Origin: Bacteroidota bacterium
GTDB lineage: Bacteria; Bacteroidota; Bacteroidia; Chitinophagales; Chitinophagaceae
Assembly (NCBI GenBank): GCA_021824855.1
Contig: JAKAJX010000147.1
Span: forward strand, 1-5,251
Direction of reading: 5' to 3'
Length of the DNA: 5,251 nt
Below are positions 1-5,251 of the stretch, one piece after another. The notes under the pieces were generated by a model. That model saw only the letters and a program-made list of their open reading frames with translations. It did not search any database and was not told where the DNA came from. The position numbers were made by a program, and so were the translations under genes. Positions within the stretch are counted from its first letter, which is position 1; every line of letters starts with the position of its first letter.

Positions 1-712
1 CCGATCTCAGTACTCTATGCGGGTTGCCTTCTAAAACACTTCTATCCATAAATGCACCGGGGTCGCCTTCATCGCCATTGCAAATAACATATTTTTGGTT
101 GCTGATATATTTATAAACGGTTTCCCATTTTAATCCTGTAGGATAGCCGGCACCACCTCGTCCACGAATGCGGCTATGTTTTATTTCGGCAATTACATCT
201 TCCGAACTCATTTCAAATAATACTTTATCTAAAGCTTTATATCCATCATGCACCAAATAATCTTCTAATTTTTCGGGATTAATATCTCCACAATTTTTGA
301 GCGTTATTTTTAGTTGCTTTTTGAAAAAGGGATCTTCTTGTGCATTGATAAAAGGTTTTGTTCTGAAATTAGCAAATAACAACATTTCTTCAATTGGCCT
401 TTTATCGATAATTTGATTTTGTACTATTGAAGCAATATTGGAACAATCTACTTTTTGATAAATAGTATGGTTGGGTTCAAACTTTATAAGTGGACCTTGA
501 TTACAAGGGCCCATACATCCGGTTGGAACTATTTCAATTTCATTTTCTAATTCTCTTTGTTTAATTTCTTCTTGTAGTTTTTTTAAAACTTCTTCCGAGC
601 CCGAAGAAATGCAACCGGCACCACAACAAACATGTATTTTATATTTGTATTTATTATTTTCTTCTTTTGCTTTTTCAGCGTAAATAATTGTTTGTAAATC
701 TTTTCTGTTCAT
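1..712 (-). CDS. NuoF/HydB/HoxF-family NADH-binding diaphorase subunit, N-terminal 237 residues (C-terminus beyond left edge)
   Basis: This is the flavoprotein that would oxidise or reduce NAD(P)(H) at FMN and pass electrons along iron-sulfur clusters in a soluble cytoplasmic complex. Residues 25-100 form a thioredoxin-like [2Fe-2S] domain with ligands C29-x4-C34 and C66-x3-C70 (TGCMGPCNQGP). The linker carries the family motif KNCGDINP (139-146). The NuoF fold then starts with RIRGRGGAGYPTGLKW (181-196), the glycine-rich FMN/NADH loop, followed by CNGDEGDPGAFMDR (211-224). The SLBB and [4Fe-4S] domains, roughly 300 or more residues, lie off the window. The ATG at 712-710 overlaps the TAA of the upstream NuoE-like gene by one base (TAATG), implying translational coupling. 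Complex I NuoF lacks the N-terminal ferredoxin domain, so this is a hydrogenase-type or formate-dehydrogenase-type subunit (HydB, HndC, HoxF). The NGDEGDPGAFMDR wording resembles HoxF from memory. The family is certain; the partner enzyme is not. Confidence 0.93.
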   Translation of the reverse strand, partial: MNRKDLQTIIYAEKAKEENNKYKYKIHVCCGAGCISSGSEEVLKKLQEEIKQRELENEIEIVPTGCMGPCNQGPLIKFEPNHTIYQKVDCSNIASIVQNQIIDKRPIEEMLLFANFRTKPFINAQEDPFFKKQLKITLKNCGDINPEKLEDYLVHDGYKALDKVLFEMSSEDVIAEIKHSRIRGRGGAGYPTGLKWETVYKYISNQKYVICNGDEGDPGAFMDRSVLEGNPHRVLRS

Positions 713-1218
713 TATTTACCAATTTTAGCGTTGATTTTCGAAACAATTTCTGTAGCATTTACTTTTGCTTGCACTTCATTATCTAATACTACGGCTGGGG
801 CCAAACCACAAGCACCAATGCATCTTGCCACTTGAATACCTAATTTATTATTAGGCGTAACTTCTCCGGGTTTAAGTTGAAAGTGTTTTTCAATTTCATT
901 TAAAATTTGTTGTGCACCTTTTACATAACATGCTGTTCCGGTACAAACTAAACAGGTATGTTCTCCTTTTGATTTTAGTGAAAAAAAATGGTAAAAACTT
1001 ACTGTTGAAAAAACTCTGGAAGGAGGTAAGTGCAATTCTTTGCTTATGTGTTGCAGAATAGTTAATGGTAGGTAGCCATAAGCATTTTGAGCTGTATGAA
1101 GCACTTCTATTAATGCATCGGCTTTATAATTTTCTTTTTTTATTTTGGCGTTAATAAGTTTTAAGCGAGGATCTATTTTGGGTATTGTAGCGGTTAGTTC
1201 AGTGGTATCATTTTTCAT
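712..1218 (-). CDS. NuoE/HydC/HoxE-family thioredoxin-like [2Fe-2S] subunit
   Basis: This 168-residue protein is the small [2Fe-2S] subunit that pairs with the NuoF-like protein encoded just downstream. Residues 19-80 form the helical N-terminal part of the NuoE fold, including AYGYLP (46-51) and the VFSTVSFYHFF stretch (69-79). The thioredoxin-like part carries the four ligands C92-x4-C97 (VCTGTACYVKGA) and C133-x3-C137 (ARCIGACGLAP). The length matches the family's usual 155-175 residues. C89, three residues before the first ligand, gives a CxxC pair with C92; from memory this HTCxVCxGTACYVKG wording is common in HoxE proteins, which hints at a bidirectional [NiFe] hydrogenase diaphorase, though HydC or HndA of [FeFe] enzymes cannot be excluded. 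The ATG at 1218 is the natural start, and there is no Shine-Dalgarno sequence, as usual in Bacteroidota. It is probably the first gene of an operon that continues leftward out of the window. Confidence 0.92.
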   Translation of the reverse strand: MKNDTTELTATIPKIDPRLKLINAKIKKENYKADALIEVLHTAQNAYGYLPLTILQHISKELHLPPSRVFSTVSFYHFFSLKSKGEHTCLVCTGTACYVKGAQQILNEIEKHFQLKPGEVTPNNKLGIQVARCIGACGLAPAVVLDNEVQAKVNATEIVSKINAKIGK

Positions 1219-1222
1219 AAAT

Positions 1223-1300
1223 AGGCTTTAAAAGTGAGGCATAGTAATAGAAAAATTTTAAACCATTTTGTGATGTAAAATTATACTGCATTTAAAGCCT
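1223..1300. repeat. 10-bp perfect inverted repeat (AGGCTTTAAA / TTTAAAGCCT) in the diaphorase leader
   Basis: AGGCTTTAAA lies at 1223-1232 and its exact reverse complement at 1291-1300, with 58 bp between. On the minus strand one arm falls inside the spacer of the candidate promoter and the other ends 4 nt before the start codon of the NuoE-like gene. It could be a pair of operator half-sites or, if transcription begins further upstream, a stem that hides the start codon. In AT-rich DNA chance cannot be ruled out. Confidence 0.45.
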
Positions 1301-1308
1301 TAAACAAT
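1276..1308 (-). promoter_or_regulatory. Weak Bacteroidota-type promoter candidate for the NuoE/NuoF-like operon
   Basis: Read on the minus strand, ATTG (1308-1305) is followed after 21 bp by TAATTTTA (1283-1276). This compares with the Bacteroidota consensus TTTG-N19-23-TAnnTTTG, with one mismatch in each element. Transcription would start near 1270, giving a leader of about 50 nt. The match is imperfect in an AT-rich region, so this is only a candidate. Confidence 0.3.
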
Positions 1309-1375
1309 GACAATAGTCAGCAAATGCGACTTATGTTACAAAAAGAAATTAATAGTTAAACATTGAATTGACATA

Positions 1376-1411
1376 ATAAAAAAAGCCTTTTCAATTTTTT
1401 TGAAAAGGCTT
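1376..1411 (-). terminator. Intrinsic terminator of the DUF2911 gene
   Basis: A perfect 12-bp stem, AAGCCTTTTCAA (1383-1394) and TTGAAAAGGCTT (1400-1411), encloses a 5-nt loop. On the minus strand the stem runs into TTTTTATTA, a short U-tract, and it begins about 20 nt past the DUF2911 stop codon. No T-run follows on the plus strand, so it works in one direction. It separates the DUF2911 transcript from the diaphorase operon downstream. Confidence 0.88.
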
Positions 1412-1432
1412 CTGGTTGTAAAGTATTGCTTT

Positions 1433-2272
1433 TTATAATTTAGCTATTAGTTCTTTAGCCATTCTAATATAATCTTGATTTTTTTGTTCTGTTGCTAATG
1501 CAATAACTTTTTCTGCATCGGCTTTTGCATCAACTTTATTGCCTTGTTCTTTTTCAATTTTAGCTTTTAATAAAAATATCCAATAAGCTTTGGCATTGGC
1601 ATTGGCAGCTTTAGTAGCATTAGATAATGCTTCGTTTAAATTTTTATCCCATTCAAAATAAAAATTTGCTGCAGCGTAATACACATTAGGCGAAACATTA
1701 TCGGCCGATAATGCTTTTTTAATTGAGTTGCTAATTCTTTCTTTGATATTAGTAGTAATAGGCACTTTAACGGTAGTGTTGCCCCATATTAATTCTAATT
1801 CGCAGCTTTCGGGTTTAATATTAGCAATTTGCATGGTAAATGTTTCGGTAGCTTCTTTTGATTTTTCTGATGGTACAGTTACTCGAAATACATCATCGTT
1901 TTCGACATATTCTGTTCCCCATTTACTTGCGTCTTTATTAAGAATAATAGTCCATGTTGTTTTACCCGGAATGGTATACAATGCGTAAGTGCCGCTATCT
2001 AAATTTTTACCACCAAATGTTACTTCATCGGTAAATTTTATTTTTGTAGCAGCATTAGCGCCGGTTCTCCATACTTTTCCTAATGGAGCTAATTCGCTAT
2101 TGTCTTTAAAAACAGTTCTTCCTTTTAATGATGGACGAGAATATACCAATTCTATTTTTCCTAAGCCAAAATCTTGCGTAATAGATTGGGTTGGGCTTGG
2201 AGCAGGCATTTTAATTTGAGCCTGAAGAGAAAAACTACCAACAGTTAATGCAACTAAAAGCATTTGTTTCAT
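1433..2272 (-). CDS. Exported DUF2911 protein with C-terminal TPR-like helices
   Basis: This 279-residue protein belongs to the DUF2911 family, common in Bacteroidota and of unknown function. A Sec signal peptide spans residues 1-18, with likely cleavage after LQA18, so the protein should be periplasmic or outside the inner membrane. The DUF2911 core covers about 25-172: YSRPSLKGR (44-52), WRTGANAATKI (68-78), GTYALYTIPG (94-103) and W107-T-I-I-L. Residues 176-279 are helical and look like degenerate TPR hairpins (about 196-222, 229-260 and a final helix to 279), which suggests a protein-binding tail. I see no lipobox cysteine; the only cysteine is C157. The gene stands alone, with its own promoter (2293-2324) and terminator (1376-1411), a monocistronic layout that says nothing about pathway. 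The ATG at 2272 sits directly before the signal peptide, which supports the start. Family assignment is confident; no biochemical role can be given. Confidence 0.93.
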   Translation of the reverse strand: MKQMLLVALTVGSFSLQAQIKMPAPSPTQSITQDFGLGKIELVYSRPSLKGRTVFKDNSELAPLGKVWRTGANAATKIKFTDEVTFGGKNLDSGTYALYTIPGKTTWTIILNKDASKWGTEYVENDDVFRVTVPSEKSKEATETFTMQIANIKPESCELELIWGNTTVKVPITTNIKERISNSIKKALSADNVSPNVYYAAANFYFEWDKNLNEALSNATKAANANAKAYWIFLLKAKIEKEQGNKVDAKADAEKVIALATEQKNQDYIRMAKELIAKL

Positions 2273-2292
2273 ACGTAAATTATTTTGAGATA

Positions 2293-2324
2293 CAAACCTA
2301 TAACAACATTTTAGTTACACCAAT
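2293..2324 (-). promoter_or_regulatory. Bacteroidota sigma-A-type promoter of the DUF2911 gene
   Basis: On the minus strand ATTG (2324-2321) is followed after exactly 20 bp by TAGGTTTG (2300-2293), a perfect match to the TAnnTTTG -7 element and three of four bases of the -33 TTTG element. Transcription should start near 2286, about 14 nt before the ATG at 2272. It lies in the 78-bp gap after xerD, so the DUF2911 gene need not depend on xerD readthrough. Confidence 0.7.
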
Positions 2325-2350
2325 GTTTTATGAGGAACGGAAAAAATATT

Positions 2351-3253
2351 TTATTTTTTAAATGCCGGATGAAATTGTTGCAGTGTTGTTCGCAAAAAAT
2401 CTCTATCCAGATGCGTATAAATTTCTGTAGTAGTAATACTTTCGTGCCCCAACATTTCTTGCACTGCTCTTAAATCGGCCCCACCTTCTATTAAGTGTGT
2501 AGCAAAAGAATGACGGAAAGTATGTGGTGAAATATTTTTAGTAATGCCGGCTTTAGAAACTACATCTTTAATAATGTAAAAAATCATTATTCTCGATAAA
2601 TTTTTTCCATGTTTATTTAAGAATAAAATGTCTTCGAAACCATTTTGAATAGGTTGATGTACGCGAATATTTTGTTTGTATATATTAACATATTTAATTG
2701 CATCTGTGCCAATAGGTATTAATCTCTCTTTATTTCCTTTGCCTATCACTCTAATAAATCCTACATCTGTATATAAACAACTTATTTTTAAATTTATCAC
2801 TTCACTAACGCGTAAACCACAGCTATACATGGTTTCTAATATGGCTCTATTTCTTCCTCCATCCGGCTTGCTTACATCTATTTGTGCAATAATATTTTCA
2901 ATTTCGTGAAAAGATAAAACATCGGGTAATTTTCTTTTTGTTTTAGGCACATCCAATAAAGCCGAGGGGTCTGCAGTAATAATTTGTTCTATTAAACAAT
3001 ATTTATAAAAACTTCTTATTCCCGAAATAATTCTTGCTTGCGAGGTAGCAATTAGTCCTAATTCGCCTATCCATTGTACAAAGCGTTGCAAATCGGTTAA
3101 TACAATTTCGTTGGGTGCTTTAATATTATTTTCGTGTTGTAGAAATTGAGTAAGTTTATCAATATCTCGCATGTATCCCTCAACCGAGTTTTCACTAAGC
3201 GATTTTTCTAATTGTAGCCATGCTTTAAACCCTTTTTTATAACTGTTCCACAT
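2351..3253 (-). CDS. xerD: Site-specific tyrosine recombinase XerD
   Basis: XerD acts in the cytoplasm on the chromosomal dif site to resolve chromosome dimers, normally with XerC and under FtsK control. The 300-residue product has the SAM-like core-binding domain (about 5-90; E. coli XerD is 298 residues) and the catalytic domain (about 108-295). All catalytic residues are present: R148 (CGLRVSE), K172 (GKGNKER), H244 and R247 (SPHTFRHSF), H270 (LGHESITTTEIYTH) and the nucleophile Y279. These are the same residue numbers as in E. coli XerD, an ungapped agreement that favours XerD over an element-borne integrase. No integrase-type AP2 or arm-binding domain, attachment site or cargo is nearby. 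The ATG at 3253 gives the usual N-terminus. It is divergent from the YkgJ-type gene. A possible weak promoter on the minus strand is TTTG (3386-3383), 23 bp, TAATATTG (3359-3352). Confidence 0.95.
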   Translation of the reverse strand: MWNSYKKGFKAWLQLEKSLSENSVEGYMRDIDKLTQFLQHENNIKAPNEIVLTDLQRFVQWIGELGLIATSQARIISGIRSFYKYCLIEQIITADPSALLDVPKTKRKLPDVLSFHEIENIIAQIDVSKPDGGRNRAILETMYSCGLRVSEVINLKISCLYTDVGFIRVIGKGNKERLIPIGTDAIKYVNIYKQNIRVHQPIQNGFEDILFLNKHGKNLSRIMIFYIIKDVVSKAGITKNISPHTFRHSFATHLIEGGADLRAVQEMLGHESITTTEIYTHLDRDFLRTTLQQFHPAFKK

Positions 3254-3387
3254 TTGTTGTATTTTCTATAGATATTTATAAGTGGATAATTTTAGTGAAT
3301 ATTTTTTACACTTATATTTTTTCATTTCGTTTATATTCGTTTTTTCAGTGCCAATATTACATTATCTATATTCAATTTAAAACAAAA
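3254..3387. other. 134-bp divergent intergenic region between xerD and the YkgJ-type gene
   Basis: This very AT-rich region must hold the promoters for both flanking genes. No strong TAnnTTTG element is visible on either strand. The best minus-strand candidate (3386-3352, for xerD) has one mismatch in the -7 element and a 23-bp spacer. A plus-strand near-match, TATATTCG (3332-3339), has no TTG at the right distance. The plus-strand frame stays open from a GTG at 3295, but its translation is a run of F, Y and I residues and looks non-coding. Confidence 0.4.
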
Positions 3388-3888
3388 ATGCTACCAATTA
3401 ATATTCGTTCTTTTAAACAAAAAGTAAGGCATCATCAAAAAGCGTTTAAAAAATATTTAAGTAAGTTAGAAAAAAATCCGCCGAAAGGATTACATAAAAA
3501 AATTGAGTTAATTGATGCTGAGGTATGGAAAGAAACAGATTGTTTAAGTTGTGCCAATTGCTGTAAAACTATGACTCCTACTTTTACAACAAAAGATATG
3601 AAACGAATTGCTGATTATTTGAACATGACGGTACAAGAATTTAAAGATACTTGGCTGTATTATGATAAAAAAGATAAGGATTGGATGAATAAAAAACAAC
3701 CTTGTCAATTTTTAAATACTAAAACAAATATGTGTAATATTTATGCGGTTAGGCCGGCCGATTGTGCAGGTTTTCCTCATTTAACAAAAAAGAAAGTGGT
3801 AGATTATATTCATGTTCATCAGCAAAATATTGCCTATTGCCCGGCTACTTATAAAATGGTAGAAAAAATGATGAGTAGTATTCAATAA
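3388..3888 (+). CDS. YkgJ-family CxxCxxCC cysteine-cluster protein (putative Zn or Fe-S binding)
   Basis: This 166-residue cytoplasmic protein belongs to the YkgJ/CxxCxxCC family (Pfam PF03692), thought to bind zinc or an iron-sulfur cluster but without a proven reaction. All family cysteines are present: C52-x2-C55-x2-C58-C59 (CLSCANCC), C106 (QPCQFL), C116 (NMCNIY), C126 (VRPADCAGFPH) and C151 (YCPAT), eight in all, with the RPxxC motif typical of the family. Residues 9-40 form a basic helical lead-in rich in lysine. I chose the ATG at 3388, preceded by the A-rich leader TTTAAAACAAAA, because the possible upstream GTG at 3295 would add 31 residues of low-complexity F/Y/I sequence with no resemblance to the family. 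No signal peptide is seen. The exported NIPSNAP gene begins 34 bp downstream with no terminator or promoter visible between, so co-transcription is likely. Confidence 0.88.
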   Translation: MLPINIRSFKQKVRHHQKAFKKYLSKLEKNPPKGLHKKIELIDAEVWKETDCLSCANCCKTMTPTFTTKDMKRIADYLNMTVQEFKDTWLYYDKKDKDWMNKKQPCQFLNTKTNMCNIYAVRPADCAGFPHLTKKKVVDYIHVHQQNIAYCPATYKMVEKMMSSIQ

Positions 3889-3922
3889 AATGTAACTAAT
3901 TGTGTAATCAAAAAAATGAAGC

Positions 3923-4699
3923 ATGAAAAAAATAATTTCTTTTGCGTTTTTTATTGCAATATCATTTCAGCTTTTTTCTCAAAAAAATAGTAAACAAGAA
4001 TACTATCTTATTAAAATATATCATTGCAGTGATGTACGTCAAATTAAAAGCATTGAAGAATATGTTGGTAAAGAACTTATTCCTTTTTTGCATCGCTTGC
4101 AAGTAGAGCGAGTTGGTGTATTTATGCCTATTGATAACGATACACTACACGATAAAAAATTATATGTGTGGATGCCGCTTGCACAACTTGACATATTGGA
4201 AAATATTGAAAAAAGCTTTGCAGCAATTAGTCCTTTTAGCAGCAATGCATTGGTGCATCTCGATAGTAATTACAATAAAGCACCTTATGATAGAATAGAA
4301 ACTATGCTAACTATTGCTTTTAGTTATATGCCGCATTATGTTTTACATACTACTATTACTAAATCGGTTGATAATATTTATGAGTGGAGAAGTTATGAAA
4401 GCACAACGGAAAACTTGCATTTGCGTAAAGTGGATATGTTTAATAAAGGAGGAGAAATCAACTTATTTAAAAAACTACATTTTAATGCCGCATTTTATTC
4501 TCGTGTAATTGTTGGAGCAAGAATGCCTAATTTGATATATATGACACGTTTTCAAAACAAAGCAGATAGAGATGCTCATTGGAGCGTATTTGGAAATGAT
4601 CCTGAATGGAAAAGAATATCCGCTTTGCCACAATATGCCAATGCAATTAATAAGTTGGATATTACGCTACTACATGCATCTGTATATAGCGAGTTATAA
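3923..4699 (+). CDS. Exported NIPSNAP-family protein
   Basis: This 258-residue protein has a Sec signal peptide (residues 1-20: KK, a hydrophobic stretch, then LFSQ), so it should act in the periplasm. The mature part fits two tandem ferredoxin-like (dimeric alpha/beta barrel) repeats. Residues 26-115 form a divergent first repeat (YYLIKIYHCSD, with an amphipathic helix at 40-58 and VGVFMPI at 64-70). Residues 140-250 match the NIPSNAP domain better: YEWRSYES (153-160), RVIVGARMPNLIYMTRF (194-210) and RDAHWSVFGNDPEWKRI (216-232). Bacterial NIPSNAP proteins have no agreed function; in this group they are common exported proteins. The short leader of the ATG at 3923 (TCAAAAAAATGAAGC) is A-rich with no Shine-Dalgarno sequence; the signal peptide directly after it supports this start. 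It follows the YkgJ-type gene by 34 bp and probably shares its transcript. Nothing points to a substrate. Confidence 0.88.
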   Translation: MKKIISFAFFIAISFQLFSQKNSKQEYYLIKIYHCSDVRQIKSIEEYVGKELIPFLHRLQVERVGVFMPIDNDTLHDKKLYVWMPLAQLDILENIEKSFAAISPFSSNALVHLDSNYNKAPYDRIETMLTIAFSYMPHYVLHTTITKSVDNIYEWRSYESTTENLHLRKVDMFNKGGEINLFKKLHFNAAFYSRVIVGARMPNLIYMTRFQNKADRDAHWSVFGNDPEWKRISALPQYANAINKLDITLLHASVYSEL

Positions 4700-4710
4700 T
4701 AAAAAGTGAG

Positions 4711-5079
4711 TTAAAAATAAACATCTTCAATAAATAAAATTTCGGAGGCAACAGTATTTTTTAATGTAATTGCTATTACATCAAACACAATATTTTTCCA
4801 TTCTATATGCCGGTGTAAATATTCAGATGCTGCATTTTTTAATGCATTCATTTTGGTTTCGTTAATACTTTCTTCCGGTTTACCAAAACGTTCATTGGTT
4901 CTTGTTTTTACTTCAATAAAATGCAATAAATTACCTTTAGAAGCTATAATATCTATTTCCCAATATTTATATCTCCAATTTCGTTCTATAATTGTAAATC
5001 CATGCAGTAAAAGATAGTCTGTTGCAATATTTTCTCCTTTAATGCCTGTATCTTTATTGTGCTTATTGTGATGTTGCAT
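4711..5079 (-). CDS. yraN: YraN-family (UPF0102) putative endonuclease
   Basis: This 122-residue protein is a small member of the restriction-endonuclease-like superfamily, related to Holliday-junction-resolvase folds; its cellular role is unsettled. The family opening is GIKGENIATDYLLLHG (12-27), then ERNWRYKYWEID (32-43), with the PD-(D/E)xK-type residues D43, E56 and K58 (HFIEVKTRT, 53-61) and FGKPEESI (65-72). It covers the full UPF0102 length of about 115-125 residues. I set the start at the ATG at 5079: the frame stays open upstream to 5247, but the 56 added residues are antisense to the conserved beginning of manA and unlike the family. It converges tail to tail with the NIPSNAP gene (11-bp gap, no visible terminator) and lies head to head with manA, 17 bp apart. 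Confidence 0.92.
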   Translation of the reverse strand: MQHHNKHNKDTGIKGENIATDYLLLHGFTIIERNWRYKYWEIDIIASKGNLLHFIEVKTRTNERFGKPEESINETKMNALKNAASEYLHRHIEWKNIVFDVIAITLKNTVASEILFIEDVYF

Positions 5080-5096
5080 TATAAAATATATATGGT

Positions 5097-5251
5097 ATGA
5101 ATTTACAACGTAAGATTTATAAATTGAAAGGTAAAATACAGCATTATGCTTGGGGTGGATATAATTATATTCCCGATTTGCTTGCAATGAAAAGCGATTT
5201 ATCTCAGCCTTATGCTGAATATTGGATGGGAGCACATCCATCGGCATCTTC
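5097..5251 (+). CDS. manA: Mannose-6-phosphate isomerase class I, N-terminal 51 residues (C-terminus beyond right edge)
   Basis: ManA interconverts mannose 6-phosphate and fructose 6-phosphate in the cytoplasm, linking mannose use and GDP-mannose supply for glycans to glycolysis. It is a zinc-dependent cupin. The visible 51 residues carry two type I hallmarks: IYKLKGKIQHYAWGGYNYIPDLL (core QHYAWG at 15-20) and YAEYWMGAHPSAS (39-51), which corresponds to the usual AELWMGAHP motif. The zinc ligands lie further on, out of the window. The ATG at 5097 starts a normal family N-terminus. A nearer-upstream ATG at 5092 reads ATG-GTA-TGA and is not a start. The start codon is 17 bp from that of the divergent yraN, so its promoter must overlap or lie within yraN; the best -7 look-alike, TATCTTTA (5049-5056), lacks a well-spaced -33 element. 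Confidence 0.9.
   Translation, partial: MNLQRKIYKLKGKIQHYAWGGYNYIPDLLAMKSDLSQPYAEYWMGAHPSAS

Noticed and set aside
1..1218. Respiratory complex I nuoE-nuoF
   Set aside because: The NuoF-like protein has an N-terminal thioredoxin-like [2Fe-2S] domain that complex I NuoF lacks; the pair fits soluble hydrogenase-type or formate-dehydrogenase-type diaphorases.
1728..2219. Two adjoining plus-strand open frames opposite the DUF2911 gene
   Set aside because: They lie wholly antisense to a well-supported coding gene, show no recognisable domain and have no promoter; they are shadow frames.
2341..2359. Palindrome AAAAAATA-TTT-TATTTTTT at the end of xerD as a terminator
   Set aside because: The stem is pure A-T and overlaps the stop codon, and on the minus strand it is followed by CC instead of a T-run. 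It is probably composition only.
2351..3253. Tyrosine recombinase as a sign of an integrated element
   Set aside because: XerD-length protein with XerD residue positions, housekeeping neighbours, and no flanking repeats, tRNA or cargo genes.
3295..3387. N-terminal extension of the YkgJ-type protein from a GTG start
   Set aside because: The 31 extra residues are F/Y/I-rich low-complexity sequence; the ATG at 3388 has an A-rich leader and gives a normal family N-terminus.
3916..3990. Short out-of-frame open frame starting ATG-AAG-CAT just before the NIPSNAP gene
   Set aside because: It gives about 24 residues overlapping the signal-peptide codons, with no similarity recognised; most likely chance in an A-rich leader.
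5080..5247. Longer yraN starting upstream of the methionine at 5079
   Set aside because: The added sequence is antisense to the conserved manA N-terminus and unlike any YraN protein; the family normally starts shortly before GxxGE, as with the 5079 start.

Overview
The window is a stretch of AT-rich chromosome, almost certainly from a member of the Bacteroidota. Three things point there: the protein families (DUF2911, a YkgJ-type CxxCxxCC protein, an exported NIPSNAP protein, a YraN of the Bacteroidota type); start codons with no Shine-Dalgarno sequence but A/T-rich leaders; and at least one good Bacteroidota promoter of the TTG-N20-TAnnTTTG kind. Genus cannot be read from the sequence. I see no rRNA, tRNA, CRISPR array, insertion sequence or phage gene.

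Bases 1-1218 (minus strand) hold two overlapping genes of a soluble NAD(P)H-oxidising flavo-iron-sulfur module: a NuoE-family [2Fe-2S] protein followed by a NuoF-family FMN/NADH protein that carries an extra thioredoxin-like [2Fe-2S] domain at its N-terminus and runs off the left edge. That extra domain is typical of hydrogenase-linked or formate-dehydrogenase-linked diaphorases (HoxEF, HydCB, HndAC) and not of respiratory complex I, so the missing neighbours left of base 1 would decide the function. The leader upstream (1219-1380) holds a weak promoter candidate, a 10-bp inverted repeat and a marginal Crp/Fnr-like site.

Bases 1376-2324 (minus strand) form a self-contained unit: a clear promoter, an exported DUF2911 protein with a TPR-like tail, and a perfect 12-bp-stem intrinsic terminator. 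Bases 2351-3253 (minus strand) encode a full-length XerD recombinase whose six catalytic residues all sit at the same residue numbers as in E. coli XerD.

Bases 3388-4699 (plus strand) hold a probable two-gene unit: a YkgJ-type cysteine-cluster protein and an exported NIPSNAP protein. It converges, with an 11-bp gap, on yraN (4711-5079, minus strand). yraN is head to head with the start of manA (mannose-6-phosphate isomerase, from 5097, plus strand, cut by the right edge), with only 17 bp between the two start codons.

Apart from the diaphorase pair, the genes look like ordinary housekeeping or conserved-hypothetical genes that share no pathway. The most promising lead for an unusual system is what lies beyond the left edge, next to the NuoE/NuoF-like pair.
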